NCBI GenBank assembly: GCA_025997955.1
Contig: BNVH01000010.1
Location: 1 to 51,419 of the forward strand
Direction: 5' to 3'
DNA: 51,419 nucleotides
Source: Synergistales bacterium
Lineage (GTDB): Bacteria; Synergistota; Synergistia; Synergistales; Aminobacteriaceae
How positions within the stretch are numbered: position 1 is the first letter of the stretch; every line of letters starts with the position of its first letter. Below, one piece after another: positions 1 to 7,121 of this stretch. Position numbers and translations under genes: made by a program. A model generated the notes under the pieces. The model was not told the DNA's origin and searched no databases. It saw nothing but the letters and a program-made list of their open reading frames with translations.

Positions 1-90
1 GGAGATATTGTTGTAGACCGGGACTACAACGGCGCTCGTGGAATATTTCTGCGAGCTTTGCGAGATTCAGCTTTACCAAATCTTGTATGA
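1..90 (+). pseudogene. tnpB: 3' end of a TnpB (IS200/IS605-type) gene, cut by the window edge
   Basis: The first 29 codons are open in frame 1 and stop at TGA 88-90. They read with the motif DRDYNGARGIFLRAL, which is the third RuvC-type segment (catalytic Asp followed by NGAR) near the C terminus of TnpB, the RNA-guided nuclease of IS200/IS605 and IS607 elements. Everything upstream is outside the window, so whether the gene is intact cannot be told. The bases after the stop would hold the element's right end and its guide-RNA region. Confidence 0.6.
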
Positions 91-166
91 GGTTTGGTTA
101 TACCATACGGAGGATTCATAATATTTTGTTGTGAATTAGTACGTTGAAAGGATCGGTAAGCAAGCT

Positions 167-1618
167 ATGGCATTGATGACAGGCGAGCAGTATATCGAGA
201 GTATCCGCAAGATCAAGATGGAAGTTTATCTGATGGGGAAAAAGGTCGACGTACCGGTCGACGATCCAATTCTACGCCCCTCTCTCAACTCAGTACGAAT
301 GACCTACGACCTCGCGCAAAAGCCGGAGTACAAAGACCTTATGACGGTCAAAGACCCCGAAACAGGCAAGGAAATCAACCGCTTCAACAACATCCACCGC
401 AGCGCCGACGACCTGATCAAAAAGGTCAAGATGCAGCGCCTCCTCGGTCAGCAGACAGCCGCCTGCTTCCAGCGTTGCGTCGGTATGGACGCCTTCAACG
501 CCCTCTGGAGCACCACTTACGACACGGATAAAAAATACGGCACTTCTTATTTCAAGAACTTCAAGAAGTTCTTAGACTACGTCAAAGAAAACGACCTGAC
601 AGTGGACGGCGCGATGACTGACCCTAAGGGCGACCGCTCTCTGGCTCCGCACCAGCAGGCCGACCCTGATATGTACGTTCACGTCGTCGAGCGCCGTCCG
701 GACGGTATCGTCGTGCGGGGCGCTAAGGCTCACCAGACGGGCGCTCTCAACTCTCACGAGATGATAGTCATGCCCACCATCGCGATGTCGCCAGAGGATA
801 AGGACTACGCCGTTTCGTTTGTCGTGCCGCTCGACACAAAGGGTCTTTTCATGATAATCGGGCGTCAGTCCTGCGATACCAGAAAACTTGAGGGCGGCAA
901 TATCGACGTGGGCAACGCCGAATTTGGCGGCGTCGAGGCTCTTGTGGTGTTCGACAACGTGTTTGTGCCAAACGATAGAATCTTTCTCAACGGCGAGACA
1001 GATTTTGCCGGGGCGCTGGTGGAGCGCTTCGCGGGATACCACCGTCAGAGCTACGGCGGATGCAAAGTCGGCGTGGGCGACGTGCTTATCGGCGCGGCGG
1101 CTCTTGCGGCCGACTACAACGGCGCGGCAAAAGCCTCTCACGTCAAGGACAAACTTATAGAGATGACGCACCTCAACGAGACGCTCTACTGTTGCGGCAT
1201 AGCCTGTTCCGCCGAGGGTACGCCCACGGAGTCGGGCAATTACATTATCAACCTTCTTCTGGCCAACGTCTGCAAGCAAAACGTCACGCGTTTCCCATAC
1301 GAAATCGTGCGTCTGGCCGAGGACATCGCCGGCGGAATCATGGTCACGGCTCCCTCTGAAAAAGACCTCTTTGACCCCAAACTCGGGCCATATGTCGAGA
1401 AGTACCTCAAGGCCGCGCCCGGCGTCAAAACGGAAAACCGCCTCCGCATCCTGCGCCTGATAGAGAACCTCTCGCTCGGCACGGCGGCGGTGGGTTATCG
1501 CACTGAGTCTATGCACGGCGCCGGTTCGCCTCAGGCGCAGAGAATAATGATTGCGCGTCAGGGCAATATTCCGGCGAAGAAAGAACTTGCCAAGAAGATC
1601 GCCGGCGTTAAGGAATAA
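167..1618 (+). CDS. abfD: 4-hydroxybutyryl-CoA dehydratase / vinylacetyl-CoA delta-isomerase
   Basis: Flavin- and [4Fe-4S]-dependent enzyme that converts 4-hydroxybutyryl-CoA to crotonyl-CoA during anaerobic 4-aminobutyrate or succinate fermentation. The 483-aa length fits the family (about 490 aa). The cluster ligands are visible at the expected spacing: Cys100 and Cys104 (AACFQRCVGMD), His292 and Cys299 (GYHRQSYGGCKVG). The start ATG follows GAAAGG, and alternative ATG 176 is only three codons in. The CoA-transferase that would activate its substrate lies two genes downstream. The large antisense ORF over it is a composition shadow. Confidence 0.95.
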   Translation: MALMTGEQYIESIRKIKMEVYLMGKKVDVPVDDPILRPSLNSVRMTYDLAQKPEYKDLMTVKDPETGKEINRFNNIHRSADDLIKKVKMQRLLGQQTAACFQRCVGMDAFNALWSTTYDTDKKYGTSYFKNFKKFLDYVKENDLTVDGAMTDPKGDRSLAPHQQADPDMYVHVVERRPDGIVVRGAKAHQTGALNSHEMIVMPTIAMSPEDKDYAVSFVVPLDTKGLFMIIGRQSCDTRKLEGGNIDVGNAEFGGVEALVVFDNVFVPNDRIFLNGETDFAGALVERFAGYHRQSYGGCKVGVGDVLIGAAALAADYNGAAKASHVKDKLIEMTHLNETLYCCGIACSAEGTPTESGNYIINLLLANVCKQNVTRFPYEIVRLAEDIAGGIMVTAPSEKDLFDPKLGPYVEKYLKAAPGVKTENRLRILRLIENLSLGTAAVGYRTESMHGAGSPQAQRIMIARQGNIPAKKELAKKIAGVKE

Positions 1619-1640
1619 GGGACTGAAAGGGCAGTACAGC

Positions 1641-1949
1641 TTGCCTGATTCGTATAGTTCATCGGTCTTGGATTCTATAGAGCGCGTTCTTGACGACCTT
1701 GTACGCCCGACTCTCGCTCGGCACGGCGGCGGCGTTGACGTCGTATCGTTCGGCGGCGGCGTCCTGAGAGTGAAAATGCGCGGCGGCTGCGTCAACTGCC
1801 CGTCCGCCATGTTCGATATTGAGCAAATAGCGGCTGACGAGCTTAAAGAGGCGATACCCGAAGTGAAGAGCGTCGTATTGGAGACCGGCGTATCGGATGA
1901 ACTTTTAGATATGGCGAAGGGCCTTATGCGGAGCCGCGGCTCCGCATAA
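1641..1949 (+). CDS. NifU C-terminal-domain Fe-S scaffold protein
   Basis: Small protein of about 102 aa with the NifU C-terminal (Nfu) domain, which holds a transient Fe-S cluster for transfer to client enzymes. The Cys pair is C50-V-N-C53 in the segment MRGGCVNCPSAM. No ATG gives a sensible start. TTG 1641 with AAAGGG nine bases upstream avoids a long overlap with abfD, while an ATG at 1551 would overlap it by 68 bp. It sits directly between abfD and its partner transferase, so a role in maturing the AbfD [4Fe-4S] cluster is an attractive inference. The stop codon is inside a large palindrome. Confidence 0.8.
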   Translation: MPDSYSSSVLDSIERVLDDLVRPTLARHGGGVDVVSFGGGVLRVKMRGGCVNCPSAMFDIEQIAADELKEAIPEVKSVVLETGVSDELLDMAKGLMRSRGSA

Positions 1950-1953
1950 GGCC
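1920..1953. repeat. Perfect 34-bp palindrome over the NifU-like stop codon
   Basis: Two 17-base arms (left GGCCTTATGCGGAGCCG) are perfectly complementary with no loop, centred on CCGCGG at 1934-1939. The TAA stop (1947-1949) lies in the right arm. As RNA it folds into a very stable hairpin, but no U-run follows. An RNA-stability or processing element, or a dyad binding site, is possible. Confidence 0.7.
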
Positions 1954-1967
1954 GATAGTCAGCGACG

Positions 1968-1996
1968 GCGGCTCTGAGAAGAGCCGCTTAATTAAT
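1968..1996 (+). terminator. Hairpin with weak T/A tail upstream of the CoA-transferase
   Basis: GCGGCTC (1968-1974), a six-base loop and GAGCCGC (1981-1987) form a 7-bp stem followed by TTAATTAATTAA. The tail is T-poor for an intrinsic terminator, so partial termination or a processing hairpin between the NifU-like gene and abfT is more likely than full termination. Confidence 0.45.
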
Positions 1997-2030
1997 TAAC
2001 GGCTTACCAATAGCAAAGGAGTGAATACTC

Positions 2031-3329
2031 ATGAGCTGGAAAGACGAATACAACAAGAAACTTTGCAGCCTGAAAGAGGCGGTTTCACATATAAAAAGCG
2101 GCGACAGAGTCGTGGTCGCTCACGCCGTCGGAGAGCCTTCGGCCTTGCTTGACGCGATGGTCGAAAACGCCGAATCTTACAAGAACGTCGAGATTGTCCA
2201 CATGGTAGCTATGGGCTCGGCGAAATACTGTCAGCCCGAAATGGCCGGGCATTTCCGTCACAACAGCCTGTTCCTAGGCGGGAGCACGAGGAAGGCCGTA
2301 GAGGAAGGGCGAGGCGATTTCACGCCCGTCTATTTCTCCGAGGTGCCGAACCTTCTGAGAACGACTCTGCACCCCAACGTCGTTTTGATGCACGTTACGC
2401 CACCGGACGAGCACGGATATTGCAGCTTAGGCGTGTCAGTTGACTACACCAAGCCGGCTTCCGAAGTGGCGGACATCCGCATAGCGCAGGTCAACAAGAA
2501 CATGCCCCGCACTATGGGGGAATCGTTTATCCATGTCAGCCGACTTGATTACATCGCAGAGCATGACGCGCCGATAATTGAGCTCCAACCCCCCGCAATC
2601 TCCGACGTAGAACAGGCCATAGGCAAAAACTGCGCCTCCCTCATTGGCGACGGGGACACGCTGCAGCTTGGTATAGGCGCTATACCGGACGCGGTCCTGC
2701 TGTTCCTGAAGGACAAGAAAGACCTCGGCATTCACTCCGAGATGTTCTCGGACGGCGTTGTGGAGCTTGTGGAGGCCGGCGTCATAACAAACAGGCGCAA
2801 AAATCTCCACCCCGGCAAGAGCGTAGTCACTTTCCTCATGGGCACCAAGAGATTATACGACTACGTAAACAACAACCCAGAGGTCCATATGATGCCCGTG
2901 GACTACGTCAACAACCCCTCCGTCATCGCCCGGAATGACAATCTCGTGTCCATAAATTCCTGCGTGCAGGTCGACTTGCTCGGACAGGTGGTTTCCGCGT
3001 CCGTCGGCCTGAAGCAGATAAGCGGCGTCGGCGGACAGGTGGATTTTGTAAGGGGCGCGAACCTGAGCAAAAACGGCCGCACCATAATGGCCATGCCGTC
3101 CACGGCGCAGGGCGGCAAGGTGTCCAAGATAGTGCCCCTGATAGACACCGGCGCGGCCGTCACGACGTCACGCTATGACGTGAACTACGTCGTCACTGAA
3201 TACGGCGTGGCGAAGCTCAAGTACAAGACCCTGCGCGAGCGCGCGCGCGAGCTTATCGGCATAGCGCACCCCGACTTTAGGCCAAACCTGGCGGAGGAGT
3301 ACGAAAAACGCTTCAAAAGCAAGTTTTGA
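2031..3329 (+). CDS. abfT: 4-hydroxybutyrate CoA-transferase (acetyl-CoA hydrolase/transferase family)
   Basis: Family I CoA-transferase of 432 aa. It moves CoA from acetyl- or butyryl-CoA to 4-hydroxybutyrate, making the AbfD substrate. The catalytic glutamate is Glu237 in GIHSEMFSDG, matching Glu238 of the Clostridium aminobutyricum enzyme. The oxyanion-loop segment LGIGAIP (around 213-219) and the C-terminal GVGGQVDFVRGA block are also present. An AAAGGAG ribosome site lies eight bases before the ATG. Grouping with abfD supports 4-hydroxybutyrate rather than acetate or succinate as the physiological acid, although family members vary in substrate. Confidence 0.88.
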   Translation: MSWKDEYNKKLCSLKEAVSHIKSGDRVVVAHAVGEPSALLDAMVENAESYKNVEIVHMVAMGSAKYCQPEMAGHFRHNSLFLGGSTRKAVEEGRGDFTPVYFSEVPNLLRTTLHPNVVLMHVTPPDEHGYCSLGVSVDYTKPASEVADIRIAQVNKNMPRTMGESFIHVSRLDYIAEHDAPIIELQPPAISDVEQAIGKNCASLIGDGDTLQLGIGAIPDAVLLFLKDKKDLGIHSEMFSDGVVELVEAGVITNRRKNLHPGKSVVTFLMGTKRLYDYVNNNPEVHMMPVDYVNNPSVIARNDNLVSINSCVQVDLLGQVVSASVGLKQISGVGGQVDFVRGANLSKNGRTIMAMPSTAQGGKVSKIVPLIDTGAAVTTSRYDVNYVVTEYGVAKLKYKTLRERARELIGIAHPDFRPNLAEEYEKRFKSKF

Positions 3330-3422
3330 ACATGATCAAAGCATGGAAATATATAACGGGAGGAAGTCCGAGAAGAGAGCTTGGCCGCCAGAAACGGGTA
3401 ACAGCCGCCTTGGGCGTTTTTT

Positions 3423-3704
3423 ATGACTCGCGTGTTTGTGAAATACTGTGGCGGCTGCAACCCAAGTTATGATCGCGTGGCTTTTGTAGAGCGCTTGGGG
3501 CGCGAATTAAAAGACGCGGAGATTGTGTATTCAGACTCCGGCGGTTCGGATTTTGTCTTGATTGTCTGCGGCTGTCCCGTGAAGTGCGCGGCGTACGGGA
3601 GCAAAAACGCAAAATTTATCGCCTCGTCTCAAGACGACTTCTCGGCGGCGCTGAGCGCGATAGAAAACTCCACAAACGACATAGCTCTGATAACCCGCGC
3701 GTAG
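3423..3704 (+). CDS. Small cysteine-rich protein with CGGCNPSYDR motif, function unknown
   Basis: 93-aa protein. Its N terminus carries KYCGGCNPSYDR, followed by VCGCPVKCA around residues 48-56, giving five cysteines in closely spaced pairs that could bind metal or an Fe-S cluster. I recognise the CxGCNPxxDR signature as a recurring short motif in anaerobes but cannot assign a function. The ATG directly abuts a T-run (TTTTTTATG) and has no clear ribosome site; GTG 3432 or 3438 could be used instead. It follows abfT by 93 bp and may belong to the same transcription unit. Confidence 0.65.
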   Translation: MTRVFVKYCGGCNPSYDRVAFVERLGRELKDAEIVYSDSGGSDFVLIVCGCPVKCAAYGSKNAKFIASSQDDFSAALSAIENSTNDIALITRA

Positions 3705-3707
3705 CGC

Positions 3708-3737
3708 TTGCGTATAGCGCCCATACAGTGATACAAT
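3708..3737 (+). promoter_or_regulatory. Probable sigma-70-type promoter for rpsO-rpmE
   Basis: TTGCGT (3708-3713) and TACAAT (3732-3737) are separated by 18 bp, with TGA just before the -10 box. It sits about 100 bp upstream of rpsO, just after the end of the Cys-rich gene. Confidence 0.45.
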
Positions 3738-3785
3738 ACATCACGACCCCTCGCTTGGCATGTGCGTTTTTGGATCGACGCCGCG

Positions 3786-3804
3786 CTATGCGGGTGAGGC
3801 ATAG
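3786..3804 (+). promoter_or_regulatory. Hairpin in the rpsO leader
   Basis: CTATGC, a 7-base loop (GGGTGAG) and GCATAG form a 6-bp stem 30 bp before the rpsO start codon. In several bacteria S15 represses its own translation by binding a leader structure, so this is a candidate for such a site. The fold is simple and the assignment is inference only. Confidence 0.3.
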
Positions 3805-3834
3805 TATTATATTATTTTGACAGAGGTGACATAT

Positions 3835-4101
3835 ATGATCCGAAAAGAAAAGAAACAGGCGGTCATAGCAGAGTATCGCGCTCACGAGACCGATACCGGT
3901 TCGCCGGAAGTTCAGGTCGCTATTTTGACTGAGCGCGTAAGAGAGCTGACGGAGCATCTCAAAGAGCATCCTAAGGATTTTCACTCACGCAGAGGGCTTT
4001 TGAAGATGGTCGGTTCTCGCCGTCGGCTTTTACGCTATCTGAAAGATAAGGACTTCAACCGCTACCGCGACCTTATCGAGCGACTTGGCCTCAGACACTA
4101 A
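3835..4101 (+). CDS. rpsO: 30S ribosomal protein S15
   Basis: 88-aa protein, the normal S15 length, with the conserved block HETDTGSPEVQVAILTERV and the HSRRGLLKMVGSRRRLLRYL helix pair that contacts 16S rRNA helices. GAGGTGA lies six bases before ATG 3835; the upstream in-frame TTG (3817) would overlap this ribosome site and is rejected. rpmE follows 21 bp downstream, so the two are probably co-transcribed. Confidence 0.97.
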   Translation: MIRKEKKQAVIAEYRAHETDTGSPEVQVAILTERVRELTEHLKEHPKDFHSRRGLLKMVGSRRRLLRYLKDKDFNRYRDLIERLGLRH

Positions 4102-4122
4102 GCCGTGGAGGTGAATATACTA

Positions 4123-4350
4123 ATGAAAAAAGAAATTCATCCCGCCTATCAAGAGTGCAAGGTGAGTTGCGCTTGCGGAAATTCTTTCGTTACGAGCTCC
4201 ACGAGTAAGGAAATTCGCGTGTCTGTGTGCTCTCAGTGCCATCCGTTCTACTCCGGCAAGAGGGGCAGTCGGATTGTATCCGACGGGCGTCTTGAGAAGT
4301 TCCAGAAGAAGTACGCCGGCATGAACTACGGACAGAAAACCGAGGTCTAG
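4123..4350 (+). CDS. rpmE: 50S ribosomal protein L31, zinc-binding type
   Basis: 75-aa L31. The four zinc ligands are present as C16-A-C18 and C36-SQ-C39, so this is the zinc-containing (C+) paralogue rather than the zinc-free RpmE2 form. ATG 4123 is preceded by GGAGGTGA. An upstream in-frame ATG at 4105 would include the ribosome site and is not used. An intrinsic terminator follows. Confidence 0.97.
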   Translation: MKKEIHPAYQECKVSCACGNSFVTSSTSKEIRVSVCSQCHPFYSGKRGSRIVSDGRLEKFQKKYAGMNYGQKTEV

Positions 4351-4375
4351 TTTCACGTCTTTTGTCGATTGATTC

Positions 4376-4403
4376 AAAGGGAGCCGCGAAAGGCTCCTTT
4401 TTT
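4376..4403 (+). terminator. Intrinsic terminator after rpmE
   Basis: GGAGCC (4380-4385), loop GCGAAA, GGCTCC (4392-4397) and TTTTTT. The A-run before the stem can pair with the T-run, the classic form of a Rho-independent terminator. Confidence 0.9.
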
Positions 4404-4436
4404 GTTTGAGGGAGAAAATTTGTTTGAAGGAGAAAA
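4401..4436 (+). repeat. 18-bp tandem duplication of the thyX ribosome-binding region
   Basis: Two adjacent 18-base units differ at one position: TTTGTTTGAGGGAGAAAA and TTTGTTTGAAGGAGAAAA. Each carries a purine-rich Shine-Dalgarno core, and only the second is correctly spaced for ATG 4438. The first unit begins in the terminator T-run of rpmE. Confidence 0.85.
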
Positions 4437-4437
4437 C

Positions 4438-5148
4438 ATGCCTTGTAATGTGATACTTTTAGAGCACACCCCGCGTCCCGACGGTCTCGTGGCGGCGGCG
4501 GCAAGAATGTGCTATAGCGATATGGGCGCTAGGGAATTAGTTGCGCGTGTTGCGGAGGAGACGGACGAAGCGCGTGAGCGTTTTTTGGCGGGGCTTTGGA
4601 AGAGCGGGCACCATTCTCCTCTTGAGCACGCTTCTTTCACGTTTGGCGTCGACGGTCTCTCCCGCGTCGCTTCTCACCAGCTTGTGCGACACCGTATGGC
4701 CAGCTTCAGTCAACAGAGCCAAAGATACGTCAAAATGGGACAATCAGGTGACGCGGCCGTCGTGACGCCTCCTTCTATATCATCAAACCAACGAACTCTC
4801 GATATTTTTAGGCGTCAGGCCGAGGCCTCTTTGGCCGCTTATGAGGAGCTTTGTAAGATAGGCGTGCCGGCTGAGGACGCGCGGTTTATCTTGCCTCACG
4901 GCTGGGAGACGCGGTTAGTCTTTACTATGAACGCGCGTGAGCTTCAGCATTTCTTCGCGCTCCGCCTCTGTCGCAGGGCGCAGTGGGAGATACAAAACTT
5001 AGCTCGGCAAATGCTGAAATTGGTTCGTGCCGCGGCTCCGCTTTTGTTCCGCGTAAGCGGCCCGTCTTGCGTAACGGGAACGTGTTCTGAGGTCCATCCT
5101 TGCGGCAGACGGTATGCCGACATGGAGGACTTGCTATCGCAAAAATAA
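4438..5148 (+). CDS. thyX: FAD-dependent thymidylate synthase
   Basis: Makes dTMP from dUMP using methylenetetrahydrofolate and reduced flavin. The 236-aa protein has the ThyX signature RHRMASFSQQSQRY at residues 84-97 (RHR-x7-S form), and the C-terminal LRLCRRAQWEIQ segment is also typical. The start is ATG 4438 with GAAGGAG seven bases upstream; an in-frame ATG at 4369 lies upstream of the rpmE terminator and is rejected. prfA follows after 24 bp. Confidence 0.95.
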   Translation: MPCNVILLEHTPRPDGLVAAAARMCYSDMGARELVARVAEETDEARERFLAGLWKSGHHSPLEHASFTFGVDGLSRVASHQLVRHRMASFSQQSQRYVKMGQSGDAAVVTPPSISSNQRTLDIFRRQAEASLAAYEELCKIGVPAEDARFILPHGWETRLVFTMNARELQHFFALRLCRRAQWEIQNLARQMLKLVRAAAPLLFRVSGPSCVTGTCSEVHPCGRRYADMEDLLSQK

Positions 5149-5172
5149 ATCCTGAACAGGTGGACGTGAAAT

Positions 5173-6246
5173 ATGGACATTGAAAGTAAATTAGAGACAA
5201 TAGAACGCGACTTTATGGAGATAGACGTAAAGATGGCCGACCCGGTCATATCCATGAATCCAAAGGAAATTCAGGCTCTCGGCAAAAAACGCGCTCAGCT
5301 TGAGCCAGTTGTTGAGAAATACCGGGAATACCGCTCGGCCAAAAGAGGGATTATCGAGGCCCGCGAGCTCCAAAAGAGCGGGGACACCGATATGGAGAGC
5401 TTGGCGGGCGAGGAATTGGAGCGTTTGGAGCCTCTTGTGGAGAGCTTCGAGAGGGAGCTGACGCTTCTTTTGATACCGCGCGACCCCAACGACGAGAAAA
5501 CCGTCGTAGTCGAGGTCAGAGCCGGTACGGGCGGCGACGAGGCCGCTTTGTTTGCCGCTGATTTATACCGCATGTACAGCCGCTTTTGCGAGCGGCAGAG
5601 GTGGAAGCCAGAGGTTTTGGACGTCAGCGAAACCGAGATGGGCGGGATAAAAGAGATTATATTCCGTATCGACAGCGAGGGCGCTTACAGCAAGCTCAAA
5701 TTTGAAAGCGGCGTGCACCGCGTTCAGCGCGTACCTGTTACCGAGGCCAGCGGGCGAATTCACACGTCGGCGGCCACTGTGGCGGTGTTGCCGGAGGCCA
5801 CGGACGTGGAGGTTAATATACGCCAAGAAGACCTCAAGATAGATACCTACCGCGCAAGCGGCGCGGGCGGGCAGCACGTCAACATGACCGACTCCGCCGT
5901 CCGCATAACGCACATCCCGACGGGCATAGTGGCGACTTGCCAAGATGAGCGGTCTCAGATAAAAAATCGCGCGAAGGCCATGCTGTACCTGAAGACCAGA
6001 ATTTACAATATGGAGCTTCAGAAGCAGACATCGGAGCAAGCGGCGGAGAGGCGCGGACTTATCGGCAGCGGTGACCGTTCGGAGCGCATACGCACTTACA
6101 ACTACCCCCAAAACCGCATAACCGACCATCGCGTAAACGTCACGCTCTACAAGCTGGACACATATCTCGACGGCGACATGTTCGAGCTGATAGATGCCAT
6201 GACTATAGCCGAACAGACCGAGCGTCTGCATAATCTTGAATCTTAA
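5173..6246 (+). CDS. prfA: Peptide chain release factor 1
   Basis: 357-aa class I release factor reading UAA and UAG. Residues 188-190 are PVT within VHRVQRVPVTEASGRIHTS, the P-x-T tripeptide that specifies RF1 rather than RF2 (SPF). The catalytic GGQ is at 232-234. In an organism that also decodes UGA as Sec, the RF1/RF2 distinction matters: this factor would not compete at the selD UGA. It is followed by prmC, which methylates the GGQ glutamine. Confidence 0.97.
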   Translation: MDIESKLETIERDFMEIDVKMADPVISMNPKEIQALGKKRAQLEPVVEKYREYRSAKRGIIEARELQKSGDTDMESLAGEELERLEPLVESFERELTLLLIPRDPNDEKTVVVEVRAGTGGDEAALFAADLYRMYSRFCERQRWKPEVLDVSETEMGGIKEIIFRIDSEGAYSKLKFESGVHRVQRVPVTEASGRIHTSAATVAVLPEATDVEVNIRQEDLKIDTYRASGAGGQHVNMTDSAVRITHIPTGIVATCQDERSQIKNRAKAMLYLKTRIYNMELQKQTSEQAAERRGLIGSGDRSERIRTYNYPQNRITDHRVNVTLYKLDTYLDGDMFELIDAMTIAEQTERLHNLES

Positions 6247-6254
6247 ATAAGCCC

Positions 6255-7121
6255 TTGAACATAAAAGATACCAGAAAAAAACTCTCTTGCGAGCTCGAAA
6301 ACCAAAGGGAGGCGGATACTATCCTGTGCCGCCTCCTCTCTTGCGACCTCGCCTTTCTCTTGGCTCACCCGGAACTTGAAATTGGGCGCGATGACGAAAA
6401 AAAAATATCAAGTGCCGCCGAGCGCCGAAAAACCAAAGAGCCGCTTCAGTACATTCTAAAAGAGGCCAACTTTTGGGGAAGGGATTTTGAGGTACGCTCA
6501 GGCGTCCTGATTCCGCGCCCCGAGACGGAGCTTTTGGTGGAGTTGGCCTTGAACGAGATTCCGAGCGACGATGACGAGTTCATCTTTCTCGACTGGGGGA
6601 CGGGCAGCGGCTGTATCGCCATAACGCTCTTGTTGGAAAGACCCTTTGCGCGCGCCCTCATGGCCGAGAAGAATAGGGTATCCTGTGACGTGGCTCGGCG
6701 CAACATAGCGCGTTACAATCTCAAAAACCGAGCCACGGTGTGGCAAAGCGCAGCGCCGGGCGACATCCCCACGCCTGAAAATAAATTTTCACTCCTTGTA
6801 AGCAACCCGCCTTATATACCGACAAAAGAAATTCAAAATCTGATGCGAGACGTGCGCGACTACGAGCCCCATATGGCGCTTGACGGTGGGGAGGACGGAT
6901 TGGAGTGCTATAGGTCGCTTTTTTATTTCGCTCCGCTGTGGCTCAAAGAAAACGGCGCGCTTATTTTGGAAATAGGCGGCTTTGAGCAAGCGGAGGCTTT
7001 GAAGCGTCTCGCGCCGCCGTACTTTTGTGCGCGTGAAATATCAGATTATGCCGGGATAGCTCGCTGCGTGGTGTTCAAAAAAATTTCCCCTAACGCGCGG
7101 ACACCTTCCCAGTTCCCCTGA
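6255..7121 (+). CDS. prmC: Release factor glutamine methyltransferase
   Basis: SAM-dependent N5-glutamine methyltransferase for the GGQ of release factors. The 288-aa protein has the SAM motif LDWGTGSGCIAITL (around 115-128) and the NPPY catalytic loop (SNPPYIPTKE). It begins at TTG 6255, eight bases after the prfA stop, with no clear ribosome site, so translation is probably coupled to prfA. Its 3' end overlaps the convergent selD gene by 32 bp. Confidence 0.95.
   Translation: MNIKDTRKKLSCELENQREADTILCRLLSCDLAFLLAHPELEIGRDDEKKISSAAERRKTKEPLQYILKEANFWGRDFEVRSGVLIPRPETELLVELALNEIPSDDDEFIFLDWGTGSGCIAITLLLERPFARALMAEKNRVSCDVARRNIARYNLKNRATVWQSAAPGDIPTPENKFSLLVSNPPYIPTKEIQNLMRDVRDYEPHMALDGGEDGLECYRSLFYFAPLWLKENGALILEIGGFEQAEALKRLAPPYFCAREISDYAGIARCVVFKKISPNARTPSQFP

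Noticed and set aside
572..1810. 412-aa ORF antisense to abfD
   Set aside because: Shadow of the strongly biased abfD codons; it looks like no family, has no ribosome site and covers a gene with intact active-site residues.
3332..3472. 46-codon ORF and an RNase-P-like string (GAGGAAGTCCGAG) after abfT
   Set aside because: Only a short resemblance to the RNase P 5' region, with none of the other conserved helices. The ORF overlaps the Cys-rich gene in another frame and has no ribosome site.
5563..6231. 222-aa minus-strand ORF over prfA
   Set aside because: Antisense of prfA, which has intact PVT and GGQ motifs.
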